From Lachnospiraceae bacterium UBA935 (GTDB lineage Bacteria; Bacillota; Clostridia; Lachnospirales; Lachnospiraceae): a DNA stretch of 27,690 nt. The notes beneath the pieces were generated by a model. It did not search any database. It was not told the origin of the DNA and was given only the letters and a program-made list of their open reading frames with translations. Below are positions 7,422-16,676 of the stretch, one piece after another. Location: contig DBDJ01000027.1 in NCBI GenBank assembly GCA_002293525.1, positions 1 through 27,690 of the forward strand, read 5' to 3'. Both the position numbers and the translations under genes were made by a program. Numbering within the stretch: position 1 is the first letter of the stretch; each line of letters opens with the position of its first letter.

Positions 7422-8468
7422 TCAGTCAAATTTAATATTGGCAAGCAGGCTTCCTAAAGAAGTGGTCAGTTCTCCATCAGACTTATATTGCAGTTCTTCG
7501 ATTTTATCAGCTTCCCGGTTCTCTTCAAGGCTTTTCATGCTGAGAGAAATTTTACCGTTATTTGTATGAAGAACTTTTGCTTTGACTTTCTCGCCGATGT
7601 TCAGCACCTCTGACGGCTTCTGGATTCTTTTTTCACTGATCTGGGAAATATGCACCAGTCCGCTTAAACCCTCTCCCAGGTTAATAAACGCGCCGTAAGG
7701 CGTCAGATTTTCTACCGTTCCTTCAAGAATGCTGCCCGGCACGATCATGGCAATCCTTTTGTCCCGGCTGGCGCGGGCTTCTTCCTGCAAGATCACCTTG
7801 GCCGAAAGGACCAGTTTTTCTTTGTTCCGGTCAACTGTGATTACCCTGGCTTTGACATTTTTGTGGAGCCACGGATTCACATCCTCCACATAATCCATGG
7901 ATAGCTGTGATGCCGGAATAAATCCTCTGGTATCCTCCAGATAACAAATCACTCCGCCGTTGGTAACCCCGCTGATCTTAACGGTAACATCATGGCCTTC
8001 TTCCTTGTATTGTGACAGTTTGTCCCAGGCCAATATTTTGTTGGCTTCGATCCGCGACAGCAGGATATTGCCTTGCCCGTCATCCATCTTGACGACCGAA
8101 GCTTCCACGACATCCCCGGCCTGAACATCGCGCAGGAGAGAAAAATCCGGATTCCGGCTCATGTCCTGTGCCTTGATGATCCCCTGTGCATAATAACGCA
8201 GATCAAGAATCACTTCCTCTTCATTGACCGCGATAACCGTTCCCGCAATAATATCCTCCTCCTGTATCTTACGGAAGGATGCTTCCAGTTCCTTGGTATA
8301 GTCGCTCATGGTTTCGGTTGGTTCAGCGGTTTCGGTTGGTTCGGCTATTTCAGTTGTTTCGGCTGTTTCCGCATTCCCGGCAGGGTTTTCTGCTGCCTCA
8401 GCCTGTTCATTTCCCTGGACTTGATTCCCTTCCCTTGCTTCTGTGTCTGGTGTTGCCATTTCTCTCAT
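7422..8468 (-). CDS. S1-domain RNA-binding protein (short ribosomal protein S1 homologue)
   Basis: A 348-aa protein with three S1 (OB-fold) RNA-binding domains: about 70-135 (EDIIAGTVIAVNEEEVILDL), 150-222 (GHDVTVKISGVTNGGVICYL, with GFIPASQLS) and 240-315 (GSILEGTVENLTPYGAFINL, with GLSGLVHISQIS). The third is the most canonical. Firmicutes carry S1-like proteins with three or four domains whose attachment to the ribosome differs from the six-domain proteobacterial S1; a role in translation or RNA handling is expected. The first ~55 residues are a Glu/Thr/Ala-rich disordered tail with repeated AEPTET units. AGGAGG 5 nt before the ATG at 8468 fixes the start. It heads the minus-strand series leading to the MEMO-like and AMMECR1 genes. 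Confidence 0.87.
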   Translation of the reverse strand: MREMATPDTEAREGNQVQGNEQAEAAENPAGNAETAETTEIAEPTETAEPTETMSDYTKELEASFRKIQEEDIIAGTVIAVNEEEVILDLRYYAQGIIKAQDMSRNPDFSLLRDVQAGDVVEASVVKMDDGQGNILLSRIEANKILAWDKLSQYKEEGHDVTVKISGVTNGGVICYLEDTRGFIPASQLSMDYVEDVNPWLHKNVKARVITVDRNKEKLVLSAKVILQEEARASRDKRIAMIVPGSILEGTVENLTPYGAFINLGEGLSGLVHISQISEKRIQKPSEVLNIGEKVKAKVLHTNNGKISLSMKSLEENREADKIEELQYKSDGELTTSLGSLLANIKFD

Positions 8469-8797
8469 GTTTTCCTCCTGCTATATCATACAAAACTACT
8501 CAGCAAGCTAAATGTTCCTAGCCTTAGAACACTTTGTATATTCTTTCAAATACAGTATACGAAAAACAATAGCACTTTACAATGATTTTGTTTTCATTTT
8601 TATTACATAAAAGAACTGTCGATTATAATAACACCAATTTTGAGTTTTACCATGGTGGCTATGCCAAATATTGTAATAAAAAATAGGTTTTTATCATGTT
8701 TATTTATTCTAATCATAATTATTTTATGTTATAATGTGAAATGATACCGGCATTTTTAAGAATTAAGAGGATAACACTCGCTGGAGGTACCTAAAAT
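8469..8797. other. A/T-rich divergent intergenic region with an 11-bp inverted repeat
   Basis: This 329-bp gap separates the divergent S1-domain gene and the broken lipoprotein gene. TTTTTATTACA at 8597-8607 is matched perfectly by TGTAATAAAAA at 8672-8682, with 64 nt between. In such A/T-rich DNA this may be chance, a small repeat remnant or a regulator site. No coding region is apparent. Confidence 0.35.
8727..8735 (+). promoter_or_regulatory. extended -10 promoter candidate
   Basis: TGTTATAAT (TGn followed by a perfect TATAAT) lies about 60 bp upstream of the lipoprotein start. No good -35 is seen 17 bp upstream, as is usual for extended -10 promoters. Confidence 0.45.
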
Positions 8798-10577
8798 ATG
8801 AAATCAAGACTTTGTAAGCGGATCGGAGCATGTATTGTTTTGCTTATTATGATATTGATGTCCGGATGCGGAAACAATCGCCCTGACGGCCGCCAAAGCG
8901 GCGATGTCTTCAAACAAGAAGATATCTCATATACGGTTCAGGCGGTTGAATTCCCAGGTTTTGATTCCTTTGACGGAGCCTGGTCTGACGGGACTGATCT
9001 GTATTATATTGCCGGTATGTATGATCAGACGGCGGCCAGTTATCAATCGGCCTTTTACTTATATCAAGACGCGGCAGCACCGGAAATGCTCTTTTCATTG
9101 CCACAAAACCATCACGCTGTCGATATGGCGCTAGACGGACAGGGTTATGTCTATTATCTGGGTTATGAAGAGTCTTCCGATCAAACTGAGACGGCAGCAG
9201 TCAATTACGTCCTTGGCAAACTGGATAAAGACGGGATGCCATTGCTGACACTTGACTTGACAGAAGCGGCCATGGGTCAGTCGGCATCTGTTTTTCATTT
9301 CCTGACCGTGGACGATGAGGGGCACATTGCCATATCCGGTGACGATCAAACAGTCTATGTCTTTGCCCCGGACGGCTCCGGCTACTTTGAAGCCCGGGTT
9401 GACGGGTGGATTTTTGACATGGCTTTCAGCAATGATAAGATGATGGTCGGCTACAGGGAAGACACCGGGATGGCTGTCAGGGAAATCGATGTTGCCGGCC
9501 GGAAGCTCACCACGAAGCTGAGCCACAGCATTCCGGGTGAGCAGTTTACCATGGCGGCTGCCCCTGACAGCAATCTGCTGATTGCCACGGAAGAAAGCGC
9601 CTATCGGTACTCACTGTCGGATGACGAGCTGGTCAAAAAGCTGGACTGGCAGACCTATAATTATACCGGGATGTCTGCCCCTTGCCGGCAAAGCTTCGGC
9701 ATTGCCGGAGGAAGCATCCGACAGCGCATCCGCACCGCCGACATCGGAAGGAGTATCCGGCTGGAATCTGGATGAACTGATAACCTATGCAGGCCAGAGT
9801 CCGGAAGGAAGCGTTTTATTTGACGACATGTCCAAGAGCGGTGTTTTCGGTACCCTGAAAATGGCTTACAGCGATCAGCTGATCAACAGGGAAACGCCTG
9901 ACAACCCTGTAAATCAGGAGCTTTTGGTCAAAATGCTGGAGTTTGCCAACCAGTTCGAAGATGACGACCGGTATGTTTATGACAATGCCTTGGCAAAGAA
10001 GATGATGACAGAGCCAATGCTGCTGATGAATACCACGGTTATGACGGGACACGCCGCTTTCGGGCTTACCGGCCTGTATGAAGAAGACATTGCCTTTATC
10101 GGCTATCCCGATGACAATAAAAACGGGCATCTGATTCAATCCTATAATACGCTGGCGATCAGTACGGGCAGCCAGCACAAAGAGATTGCCTGGAGTTTTA
10201 TCAGCACGCTGTTATCGAAGGACAGCCAGATGAGAATGGAAGAAAGCTACCATTCCGCACAGGGATTTTCCATCAGGAAAGACGTCCTGGAGATTCATTT
10301 TGACTGGGTTATGGAAAACTCCAGCAGCTTTTTCCTCGCCACCAATTCCGGCGGAACCGCTACTTATCGATTTGTCCCGGGGGATGTCCGGGAGGAAGAT
10401 ATCCAGAAGATCCGTACCCTTATACAAAGCGCGGATACGGTACGCACTTACTCGCCGGAAATTGATCAGATTATTCTGGATGAGGCGGCGCTTTATTTTG
10501 ACGGCACTAAATCAGTGTCAGAGGTAGTTGCAGTCATTGAGAACCGGGTGCGCACTTATGTCTTAGAAAACATGTGA
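8798..10577 (+). pseudogene. solute-binding lipoprotein gene broken by internal deletion and frameshift
   Basis: The first part (8798 to about 9675) encodes a lipoprotein signal ending in the lipobox LMSGC (Cys24), then about 270 residues of beta-propeller-like repeats (DGQGYVYYLGY, DDEGHIAISGDDQTVYVFAPDGSG). The second part, in the +1-shifted frame from about 9680 to 10577, is the C-terminal portion of an ABC-type extracellular solute-binding protein: GWNLDELITYAG, a lobe around MLMNTTVMTGHAAFGLTGLY, IAFIGYPDDNKNGHLI, then KEIAWSFISTLLS. Intact relatives, as I recall them, are about 800 residues with the substrate-binding N-lobe between these parts. Here the whole N-lobe is absent and the frames do not join, so a deletion near 9665-9690 probably removed roughly 600 bp. 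GGAGG lies about 10 nt before the start. No permease genes are adjacent. Confidence 0.75.
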
Positions 10578-10611
10578 GTGCCGCCAGACTGTTATCCCTG
10601 GCCAGATACCC

Positions 10612-11655
10612 TTATTTTGCCTGAAAAGCATTGATCAAGCCGGCGGCTTCTGCCGGTTCGTCATATGTCAGGTTAATTGAGAAGATCATGTCATCGACTT
10701 GGGTGTAATAGGTATCGGAATAACTTATATCCTCGTTGCCTTCTACGACTGTAGTTAAAGTAGCATGAAACCTGGTAAATTCATGCCCGGCAATAGTAAC
10801 CTTTTCTGTAACATCATCAAATTGGCAATATACTCCAAGCTCTTGCATTTCCTGGGTAACCTGTTTAGAAGCTTCGATATATTGCGCTATTGGAATCGAA
10901 GGATCCGGCATTTGTCCAGACGTAAAATTGATATTGGATGAATCTAAAGAAGAACCACAGATCATTTCGTATGTATCCTCAGCCAGCATGTAATATTTCG
11001 CTTTTATTTCCTCTACATCCACTATTTCGGAAATAAAAGCGGTCATGAACTCTTCATAATCTTCCATTTCTTCATCTAATAACAGTTCATATCCATCCGG
11101 TGCCGTAAAACGGATTCCCATCCAGTCGTTCTCATAGGTAGTCCTGTCAATTATAATTCCTTTGGTATATGCTTCCCTTTTTGTCTCATTCATGAGCGAG
11201 GCGCGAACGTCGCCGGTATTCTGATATTCATAGGTACCGTCACGCAGGGTAAACGTCGTATACAGGGCCGAAGTCTGGCCGTCAGCGGTCAGTAACCCGT
11301 ATTCTGCATATTCATACTTTGATTCAGGAAAATAAAAGCCGGTGCCATCCGGAGTCATGATCGAAACCCACAGAAGATTGCTGTCCCTGACATATTGATC
11401 AGCAAATTCCTTTAACTGACTAACCGTGATTGTCAGTTCGTCAGCCGGTATCTCTATATAGCCCCGCTGACCGGATATCCCGCCATTTTCATCTATTACA
11501 TCCTGCCGTACAAAGTCTGCTTCCATCAGCGGATTGGGAATATCGTCGGCAGCGTGCTGCTGCACTTCCCCATAGACAATATAGGCAACGACTCCGACAC
11601 TTAATATTAAGAAGGCAATTAATATACTAGTCCATACTGCAAACCCTGTTCTCAT
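10612..11655 (-). CDS. unrecognised membrane-anchored extracytoplasmic protein
   Basis: A 347-aa protein with a short positive start and one hydrophobic segment (about residues 4-28, WTSILIAFLILSVGVVAYIVYG), then an acidic soluble domain probably outside the membrane. The soluble part alternates beta-type segments, with an acidic helix-like patch (DEEMEDYEEFM). I do not recognise the family; the pattern of WMGIRFTAPDGYELL and the later EFTRFHATL-D-YTQVDDMIFSINLTY resembles small lipid- or stress-related lipoproteins of Clostridia that test a surface ligand, but this is only impression. The open frame reaches a GTG at 11700. The ATG at 11655 is preferred because GGAG lies 11 nt upstream and the membrane segment then follows directly. 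It is convergent with the broken lipoprotein gene, only 34 nt away. Confidence 0.65.
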   Translation of the reverse strand: MRTGFAVWTSILIAFLILSVGVVAYIVYGEVQQHAADDIPNPLMEADFVRQDVIDENGGISGQRGYIEIPADELTITVSQLKEFADQYVRDSNLLWVSIMTPDGTGFYFPESKYEYAEYGLLTADGQTSALYTTFTLRDGTYEYQNTGDVRASLMNETKREAYTKGIIIDRTTYENDWMGIRFTAPDGYELLLDEEMEDYEEFMTAFISEIVDVEEIKAKYYMLAEDTYEMICGSSLDSSNINFTSGQMPDPSIPIAQYIEASKQVTQEMQELGVYCQFDDVTEKVTIAGHEFTRFHATLTTVVEGNEDISYSDTYYTQVDDMIFSINLTYDEPAEAAGLINAFQAK

Positions 11656-11789
11656 AAGACAAAACGCTCCGCTGTCACGGCATCCCTTTCCGATTCTCAC
11701 TTATTTTCAATTGTAACATATGAAATATCGGTCTGCAATGAAACTGAAAAACTTTGCTACTCAAACTTTGCTGACTTAAACTTCTATGT

Positions 11790-11841
11790 GTTACTGTTTA
11801 CTCCCAACTCATTTCCATCCTTAATGACAGTGAACAGTAAC
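11790..11841. promoter_or_regulatory. 12-bp inverted repeat between divergent genes
   Basis: GTTACTGTTTAC (11790-11801) and GTGAACAGTAAC (11830-11841) form 12-bp arms with one G/T-type mismatch and a 28-nt centre. The site lies between the divergent membrane-protein and GH89 genes, about 175 bp upstream of the GH89 start. A regulator binding site or a hairpin are both possible. Confidence 0.4.
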
Positions 11842-11933
11842 GTCTATGTTGCCAAATTGCAATAATTACGATTATTGTTATATATATTTATATTTGTCAC
11901 AGCAATCTCCGCGTAAATACTATAATATTCACC

Positions 11934-11962
11934 TTTCCATAAATATCGTATTGTTGTATACT
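11934..11962 (+). promoter_or_regulatory. sigma-A-type promoter candidate for the GH89 gene
   Basis: TTTCCA (11934-11939), a 17-nt spacer and TATACT (11957-11962) lie about 54 bp before the start codon. A second TATAAT at 11921-11926 has a TTGTCA upstream but with a 21-nt spacer. The surrounding 11701-12015 region is A/T-rich and otherwise shows only the inverted repeat at 11790-11841. Confidence 0.4.
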
Positions 11963-12015
11963 ATAGGAAAAGAAACTGTTCATATCAATATTTCTTACAA
12001 AGGAGGACGAAACAT

Positions 12016-15000
12016 ATGAAACCAAATTTCATCCGCAAAACGGCGCGTCTTATGGCGTTGCTGTTACCCTTGTACCTAGCGGTACCGGAGCTGCCGGCGG
12101 CACATGCGGCGCCCGCAAAGATTACCCCTATATCCGTCACGGGAAAAAGCACGTCCGGATATCCCGCGGCAAACGCCATTGACGGCAATGTCGCCACTTA
12201 TTGGACGTCACCGGCCAGCAATACCATGCAGGATCATAATCGTAACATCGACATCCAGCTGGACGGCCTGTATGACCTGTCGTCCATTGTCATCAAAAAC
12301 CCGACGACACCCGCCGGCGTGTATTATCATTATCAGGTGTACGCCAGTGAAAACGGCGAGAATTTTACGAAGATTGCCTACAAATCGGACAGCACTGCGG
12401 CAGTATCGGGAGGGAAAACCTTTGACCTAACCGGCACGGCCGGTGCGAAGGGCGTCAGTATTGTCCGTATCAACCTCTCTTACGCTTCAGATACCTTCGC
12501 GGGACGGATCTCTGAGGTTGAGCTATATGGGGAAAAGAAATCATCCACGATTCCGGCCAAACCGGCTGTTTCGGTCACCGATTTTGAAGACACGGAATGG
12601 GCGGCGGAATATACAAGATTTGCGACAGACACAAACTATGCCCGTACCAAAACTATCGATGAGATGAGTTCCTTGGTGGGCAGGGTGCTGGGCAGCTCCT
12701 GGATAAATTCCTTTGTGTTTGAAATCGAGGATATCAGCAGCAACGGTCAGGATGCCTTCGAGATTGAGGGAGCTTCCGGGATCATAACCATCCGGGGACG
12801 AAACGGTATTTCAATGGCATCCGGCTTTAATTATTACCTGAAAAATTATGCCAACGTCAATTATAACCCGCTCTTTGTCAGCAATCTGGATATGCCTGAC
12901 ACACTGCCGATGCCCGCCGGAACAATCGTGCGTGAGACGGATTACGACGAACGTTATGCCTTGAATTTCTGCACCCTGTCTTACACTATGGCTTTTTGGG
13001 GCTGGGATGAATATGAGGCATATCTGGACTGGGCGGCCATGAACGGCATTAACCTGATTCTCGATATCGCCGGCCAGGAAGAGGTCTTGCGCCGGGTCTT
13101 GCTGCAATACGGTTATTCGGAAACAGAGATTCGCGACTACATCAGCGGCCCGGCTTATTTTGCCTGGTTCTATATGCAGAATATGACCGGCTTTGGCGGA
13201 CCCCTGCCGGATAACTGGTTTTCGCAGCGCGTGGAACTGGGACGGCAGATGCATGACCGGATGCAGACCTATGGAATCCGGCCCGTACTGCAAGGATATT
13301 CCGGCATGGTACCGACGGATTTTGCGGCTAAAAATGCCGGTGCGCAGGTGATTTCGCAGGGAAGCTGGTGCGGCTTTACCCGTCCGTCCATGCTTCGTAC
13401 CCTGGTTACGAGCGGAAGAGATTATTTTTCCGAAGTCGCCGATGCTTTCTACGAGGCACAGAATGACCTGTTCGGCGATGTGACGGACTACTATGCCGTA
13501 GATCCTTTCCATGAGGGCGGCAACATGGGCGGCATGAATGCCACCTCAGTGTACGCACGAATCCAACAAAAGATGATGAGTTCCGATCCGGACGCGGTCT
13601 GGGTCGTGCAGCAATGGCTGAATAATATCACCACCGCGAAACTGAACGGCTTAAACAAGGATCACGTGATTGTACTGGATCTTTTTTCAGAGATGAGACC
13701 GCAGCACACCGCGATGGAAAGCACCGGTGTTGACTGGATCTGGAATATGCTTCATAGCTTCGGCGGCCGGATGGGACTGTTCGGCGACTTGCCGATTGTT
13801 ACCCAAGGCCCGCCTACGGACTTTGACAGGAACAACTATATGGTCGGCATCGGCGTGACGGCGGAGGCCTATTCCAACTCGGGAATCATGTATGACCTGA
13901 TGGGCGATATGACGTGGATCAGTGCGCCGATTTCCTATCAGGATTATTTGGAAAGTTATGTAAAAAGCCGTTACGGAGAGCTGAACCAAAACGCCCTGGA
14001 CGGATGGAACATCCTGGCGGAAACGGCCTATGCGTCCAAAACCGCTGTCGTCCAGGGACCTCCTGAGTCCGTGATCAATGCCCGCCCCGGCATGAGCTTT
14101 ACGACGGCTTCCACATGGGGGAACGGTACCTACATGTATGACAAAGAAGAGCTGGAAGCTGCGCTGCCGTACTTTATTGCCGCCTACGACGAGCTGAGCG
14201 GCAACCCCGCTTTTGTCTATGATTTTGTCGAAGTGACGGCCCAGGTGCTGTCCACTGCCACGCTGGAATATTACCGAAGCATGATAGCGGCGTATGGCTC
14301 CAATGATGAAACGGCATTTATGCTGTATTCGGAAAAATTCCTGAACGGGATCCGGTTGATGGAAGAAGTCCTTGCCGTCAGCCCGGAATTTGGCGTCGGC
14401 CAATGGATCGAAGGCTCACGGACGATGATGGACGACATGGATGACTGGACGAAAGATTTATTTGAGTTTAATGCCCGCGCTTTGATCACTACCTGGGGCG
14501 GCCAGAAAAATGTCAGCGGCGGGCTGGGGGACTATTCGAACCGCCAATGGTCCGGTTTGACTGAGGGCTTGTATCTTAAGCGCTGGGAGCGGTTTGTCAA
14601 CGCGCTGAGAAACGGCACGGCCGTACCGAGCAGTAACGCTTATTTCCAGATGGAATGGGAGTGGGCAAATCAGAAATCAGATGAGGGCCACGGCTATTCC
14701 ACCGTCGGATCCGGCGGGAATCTGAAGGCTTTGGCATCCTCAGTGTATGCGAGTTATACCCTGACCAATATGGATGCCTCTTTGGCGGAGGAACGGGCCA
14801 ATATTGCCCTGAGTAAGACCGTCACCGCCAGCCCGGCCGGCGGAACCACCGCGAACCTGACCAACGGCGACACCGGCGGCAGCCCATGGTCGGCGGCTTC
14901 AGCCGACGTGGGCAGCGTGACACTGACGTTGGATCTCGGCGGAACCAAGGATGTGGACGGTGTTGCCTTTGTCATGGAGCAGGCGGCCGGCGGTTATTTG

Positions 15001-16314
15001 ATCACCTACCAGGTCGAGGCGCTTTTAGGTGACGAAGCAACTTTAATCGCGGAAAAAAACGATGCAACACCCGTCAGCGGCACCATCGAACTGGATTATA
15101 CCGGTCAGGCCGACAAAATACGCTATACCTTCGCCAAGCACAGCAACGCTCCGTCAGAGTATATCCTGACCCTGACGCAGCTGATGGTCTACGGCGGTGA
15201 AAGCACGGAGCCGGCCGCCTTGAATGTGGCCGCAGGAAAAACCGCATCTTATGCCGCCGGCAGCAATATCAACATTACCAATGACGACAGCCTGAAAACC
15301 TCTCTCAAAACAGTGTCCTTCAGCGGCACAAACGGTAACCTGACCAACGGCGATTTAAACGGCACGGCGTGGGGACCCCAGAGCAACTACCCCGTCGCCT
15401 TTAAGATCGACTTGGGACAGGAATATTTCATCGATGACATCAGAACCGCCTTTGAGCGGCTGGAGACGGGGAATACCAATCCCAATATCACCAACCCCGA
15501 TCCGCAAAACAACCCGCTCAAATCCTATAAGTTCAAGATCCTTACGGAAGACGCCGCCGGGAATATGACCGTGGTTCTGGATAAAACGAACCACACCGGT
15601 AATCTGGACAGCCGCTTCTATACGGCGGAGGTGCAAGACAGCGTGAAGGTAATCTATGCGGTGATTCTGAGCTGTAACACCCCGAACAATGAGATCGGCG
15701 CGGGCAACGGCTGGCCGGCCTTTACCCAGATCCAGGCTTTCGAGGGGACAGAACAGCCAGAACAGCCAGAACCGCCGGAAGAAAACGTATCGGCGGGCAA
15801 AAGCGCGTCCGTCGCCGGCAGCGGCCTCGATATCACGGACGACAACACCCTGAAGGCCTCACTCAAGACAGCATCCTTCAGCGGTTCAAACATGAACCTG
15901 ACCAACGGTGACTTAAACGGCACGGCATGGGGACCGCAAAGCAATTACCCGGTCGCGTTTAAGATCGACTTGGGGAAAGAATATCGTATCAGTGAAATCA
16001 AAACCGCCTTCGAACGTCTGGAGACGGGCAACACCAATCCCAGTATCACCAATCCCGATCCTGACAATCTTCCGCTCAAATCATACAAGTTTAAGATCAT
16101 TACGGAAGATGCCGCTGGGAATATGACCGTGGTCCTGGACAAAACGAACCATACGGGCAACCTGGACAGCCGCTTCTATACGGCTCAGATTGACCATGAC
16201 GTTAAGGTTATCTATGCGGTAATCTTGGGCCATAACGGGCAAACCAATGACATCGGCGCGGGCAATGGCTGGCCGGCCTTTACGCAGATTCAGGCGTTTG
16301 GATTTGAAGACTAG
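12016..16314 (+). CDS. secreted multimodular alpha-N-acetylglucosaminidase (GH89)
   Basis: A 1432-aa exported enzyme expected to release alpha-linked N-acetylglucosamine from host glycans (mucin-type GlcNAc-alpha-1,4-Gal or heparan-like ends). Order: signal peptide (1-32, ending near AHAA); F5/8-type-C/CBM32-like module (about 38-172); GH89 N-terminal alpha/beta domain (about 195-300); TIM barrel (about 305-640); helical GH89 C-terminal domain (about 645-900); CBM32-like module (about 928-1066); and two near-identical modules (about 1070-1243 and 1257-1432). The catalytic acids are probably Glu500 in DPFHEGG and Glu617 in VTAEAYSN; their 117-residue spacing matches the two glutamates known for Clostridium perfringens and human enzymes. 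VIVLDLFSEMRP and MLHSFGGRMGLFGDLP are family landmarks. There is no sortase or SLH anchor, so it is likely released or held by glycan binding. AGGAGG about 9 nt upstream fixes the start. Confidence 0.92.
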   Translation: MKPNFIRKTARLMALLLPLYLAVPELPAAHAAPAKITPISVTGKSTSGYPAANAIDGNVATYWTSPASNTMQDHNRNIDIQLDGLYDLSSIVIKNPTTPAGVYYHYQVYASENGENFTKIAYKSDSTAAVSGGKTFDLTGTAGAKGVSIVRINLSYASDTFAGRISEVELYGEKKSSTIPAKPAVSVTDFEDTEWAAEYTRFATDTNYARTKTIDEMSSLVGRVLGSSWINSFVFEIEDISSNGQDAFEIEGASGIITIRGRNGISMASGFNYYLKNYANVNYNPLFVSNLDMPDTLPMPAGTIVRETDYDERYALNFCTLSYTMAFWGWDEYEAYLDWAAMNGINLILDIAGQEEVLRRVLLQYGYSETEIRDYISGPAYFAWFYMQNMTGFGGPLPDNWFSQRVELGRQMHDRMQTYGIRPVLQGYSGMVPTDFAAKNAGAQVISQGSWCGFTRPSMLRTLVTSGRDYFSEVADAFYEAQNDLFGDVTDYYAVDPFHEGGNMGGMNATSVYARIQQKMMSSDPDAVWVVQQWLNNITTAKLNGLNKDHVIVLDLFSEMRPQHTAMESTGVDWIWNMLHSFGGRMGLFGDLPIVTQGPPTDFDRNNYMVGIGVTAEAYSNSGIMYDLMGDMTWISAPISYQDYLESYVKSRYGELNQNALDGWNILAETAYASKTAVVQGPPESVINARPGMSFTTASTWGNGTYMYDKEELEAALPYFIAAYDELSGNPAFVYDFVEVTAQVLSTATLEYYRSMIAAYGSNDETAFMLYSEKFLNGIRLMEEVLAVSPEFGVGQWIEGSRTMMDDMDDWTKDLFEFNARALITTWGGQKNVSGGLGDYSNRQWSGLTEGLYLKRWERFVNALRNGTAVPSSNAYFQMEWEWANQKSDEGHGYSTVGSGGNLKALASSVYASYTLTNMDASLAEERANIALSKTVTASPAGGTTANLTNGDTGGSPWSAASADVGSVTLTLDLGGTKDVDGVAFVMEQAAGGYLITYQVEALLGDEATLIAEKNDATPVSGTIELDYTGQADKIRYTFAKHSNAPSEYILTLTQLMVYGGESTEPAALNVAAGKTASYAAGSNINITNDDSLKTSLKTVSFSGTNGNLTNGDLNGTAWGPQSNYPVAFKIDLGQEYFIDDIRTAFERLETGNTNPNITNPDPQNNPLKSYKFKILTEDAAGNMTVVLDKTNHTGNLDSRFYTAEVQDSVKVIYAVILSCNTPNNEIGAGNGWPAFTQIQAFEGTEQPEQPEPPEENVSAGKSASVAGSGLDITDDNTLKASLKTASFSGSNMNLTNGDLNGTAWGPQSNYPVAFKIDLGKEYRISEIKTAFERLETGNTNPSITNPDPDNLPLKSYKFKIITEDAAGNMTVVLDKTNHTGNLDSRFYTAQIDHDVKVIYAVILGHNGQTNDIGAGNGWPAFTQIQAFGFED
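15223..16311 (+). repeat. tandem duplication of a C-terminal binding-module sequence
   Basis: Two in-frame copies of about 528 bp (15223-15750 and 15784-16311) encode near-identical modules. They share NLTNGDLNGTAWGPQ, RLETGNTNP and LDKTNHTGNLDSRFYTA, among other segments. The linker between them is a short EQPEQPEPPEE run. The close match at DNA level points to recent duplication, and the array could expand or contract by recombination. Confidence 0.85.
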
Positions 16315-16440
16315 TATGGGCAGGCTTATAAAGGCTACAAGAAATTTAGTTTTCTGATTGTATTGGGTATCAAGATGCGGTTAATATTCTGGTAATCCAA
16401 TTTATTGATTAGGTGCTACTAGTTACGGTTGGCGGGAAAA

Positions 16441-16488
16441 CCCTCTTCCAGAGGGCTACAGTTCTCTTAGAGGGAACTGTGGCCCTCT
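16441..16488. terminator. strong hairpin after the GH89 gene, with an alternative small hairpin
   Basis: AGAGGGCTACAGTTC (16450-16464) pairs over 15 positions, one of them a G-U wobble, with GAACTGTGGCCCTCT (16474-16488) around a 9-nt loop. A preceding CCCTCT (16441-16446) can instead pair with AGAGGG at 16450-16455, so two exclusive folds exist. It lies about 130 nt after the GH89 stop. The T-run that follows is poor (GTTTAC), so termination is likely but not certain. Confidence 0.55.
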
Positions 16489-16676
16489 GTTTACATAGAA
16501 TAATAGCTACTTTTATTTCACGTGGAATGACGAGGCCCTTTGCACCAACTTCGCGCGGGGGAAGCTCACCGAGCTGTTAGCCGCGCAGGAGCGGCAGACC
16601 GCCGCCGAGGGCGCGGTCACGGACGCGCCGACCGCCGGAGGCAAAGCGCGTCACAACCTACTTAATCATCAATTAC
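16489..16676. pseudogene. GC-rich relic of an unknown coding region
   Basis: About 16530-16650 is strikingly G/C-rich compared with its surroundings. In the plus frame it reads WNDEALCTNFARGKLTELLAA and continues with an Ala/Thr/Gln-rich stretch, but no start codon lies ahead and the frame runs into the antisense of the methyltransferase gene. It resembles a stranded piece of a gene from a GC-richer element such as an integrative conjugative element. No family was recognised. Confidence 0.4.

Noticed and set aside
12811..14403. Long minus-strand ORFs of 233 and 238 aa
   Set aside because: They are antisense to the well-supported GH89 catalytic domain and look like shadow frames.
15223..16311. 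CRISPR-like or other spaced repeat array
   Set aside because: The repeats are two long protein-coding modules, not short repeats with spacers; no CRISPR array is seen anywhere in the window.
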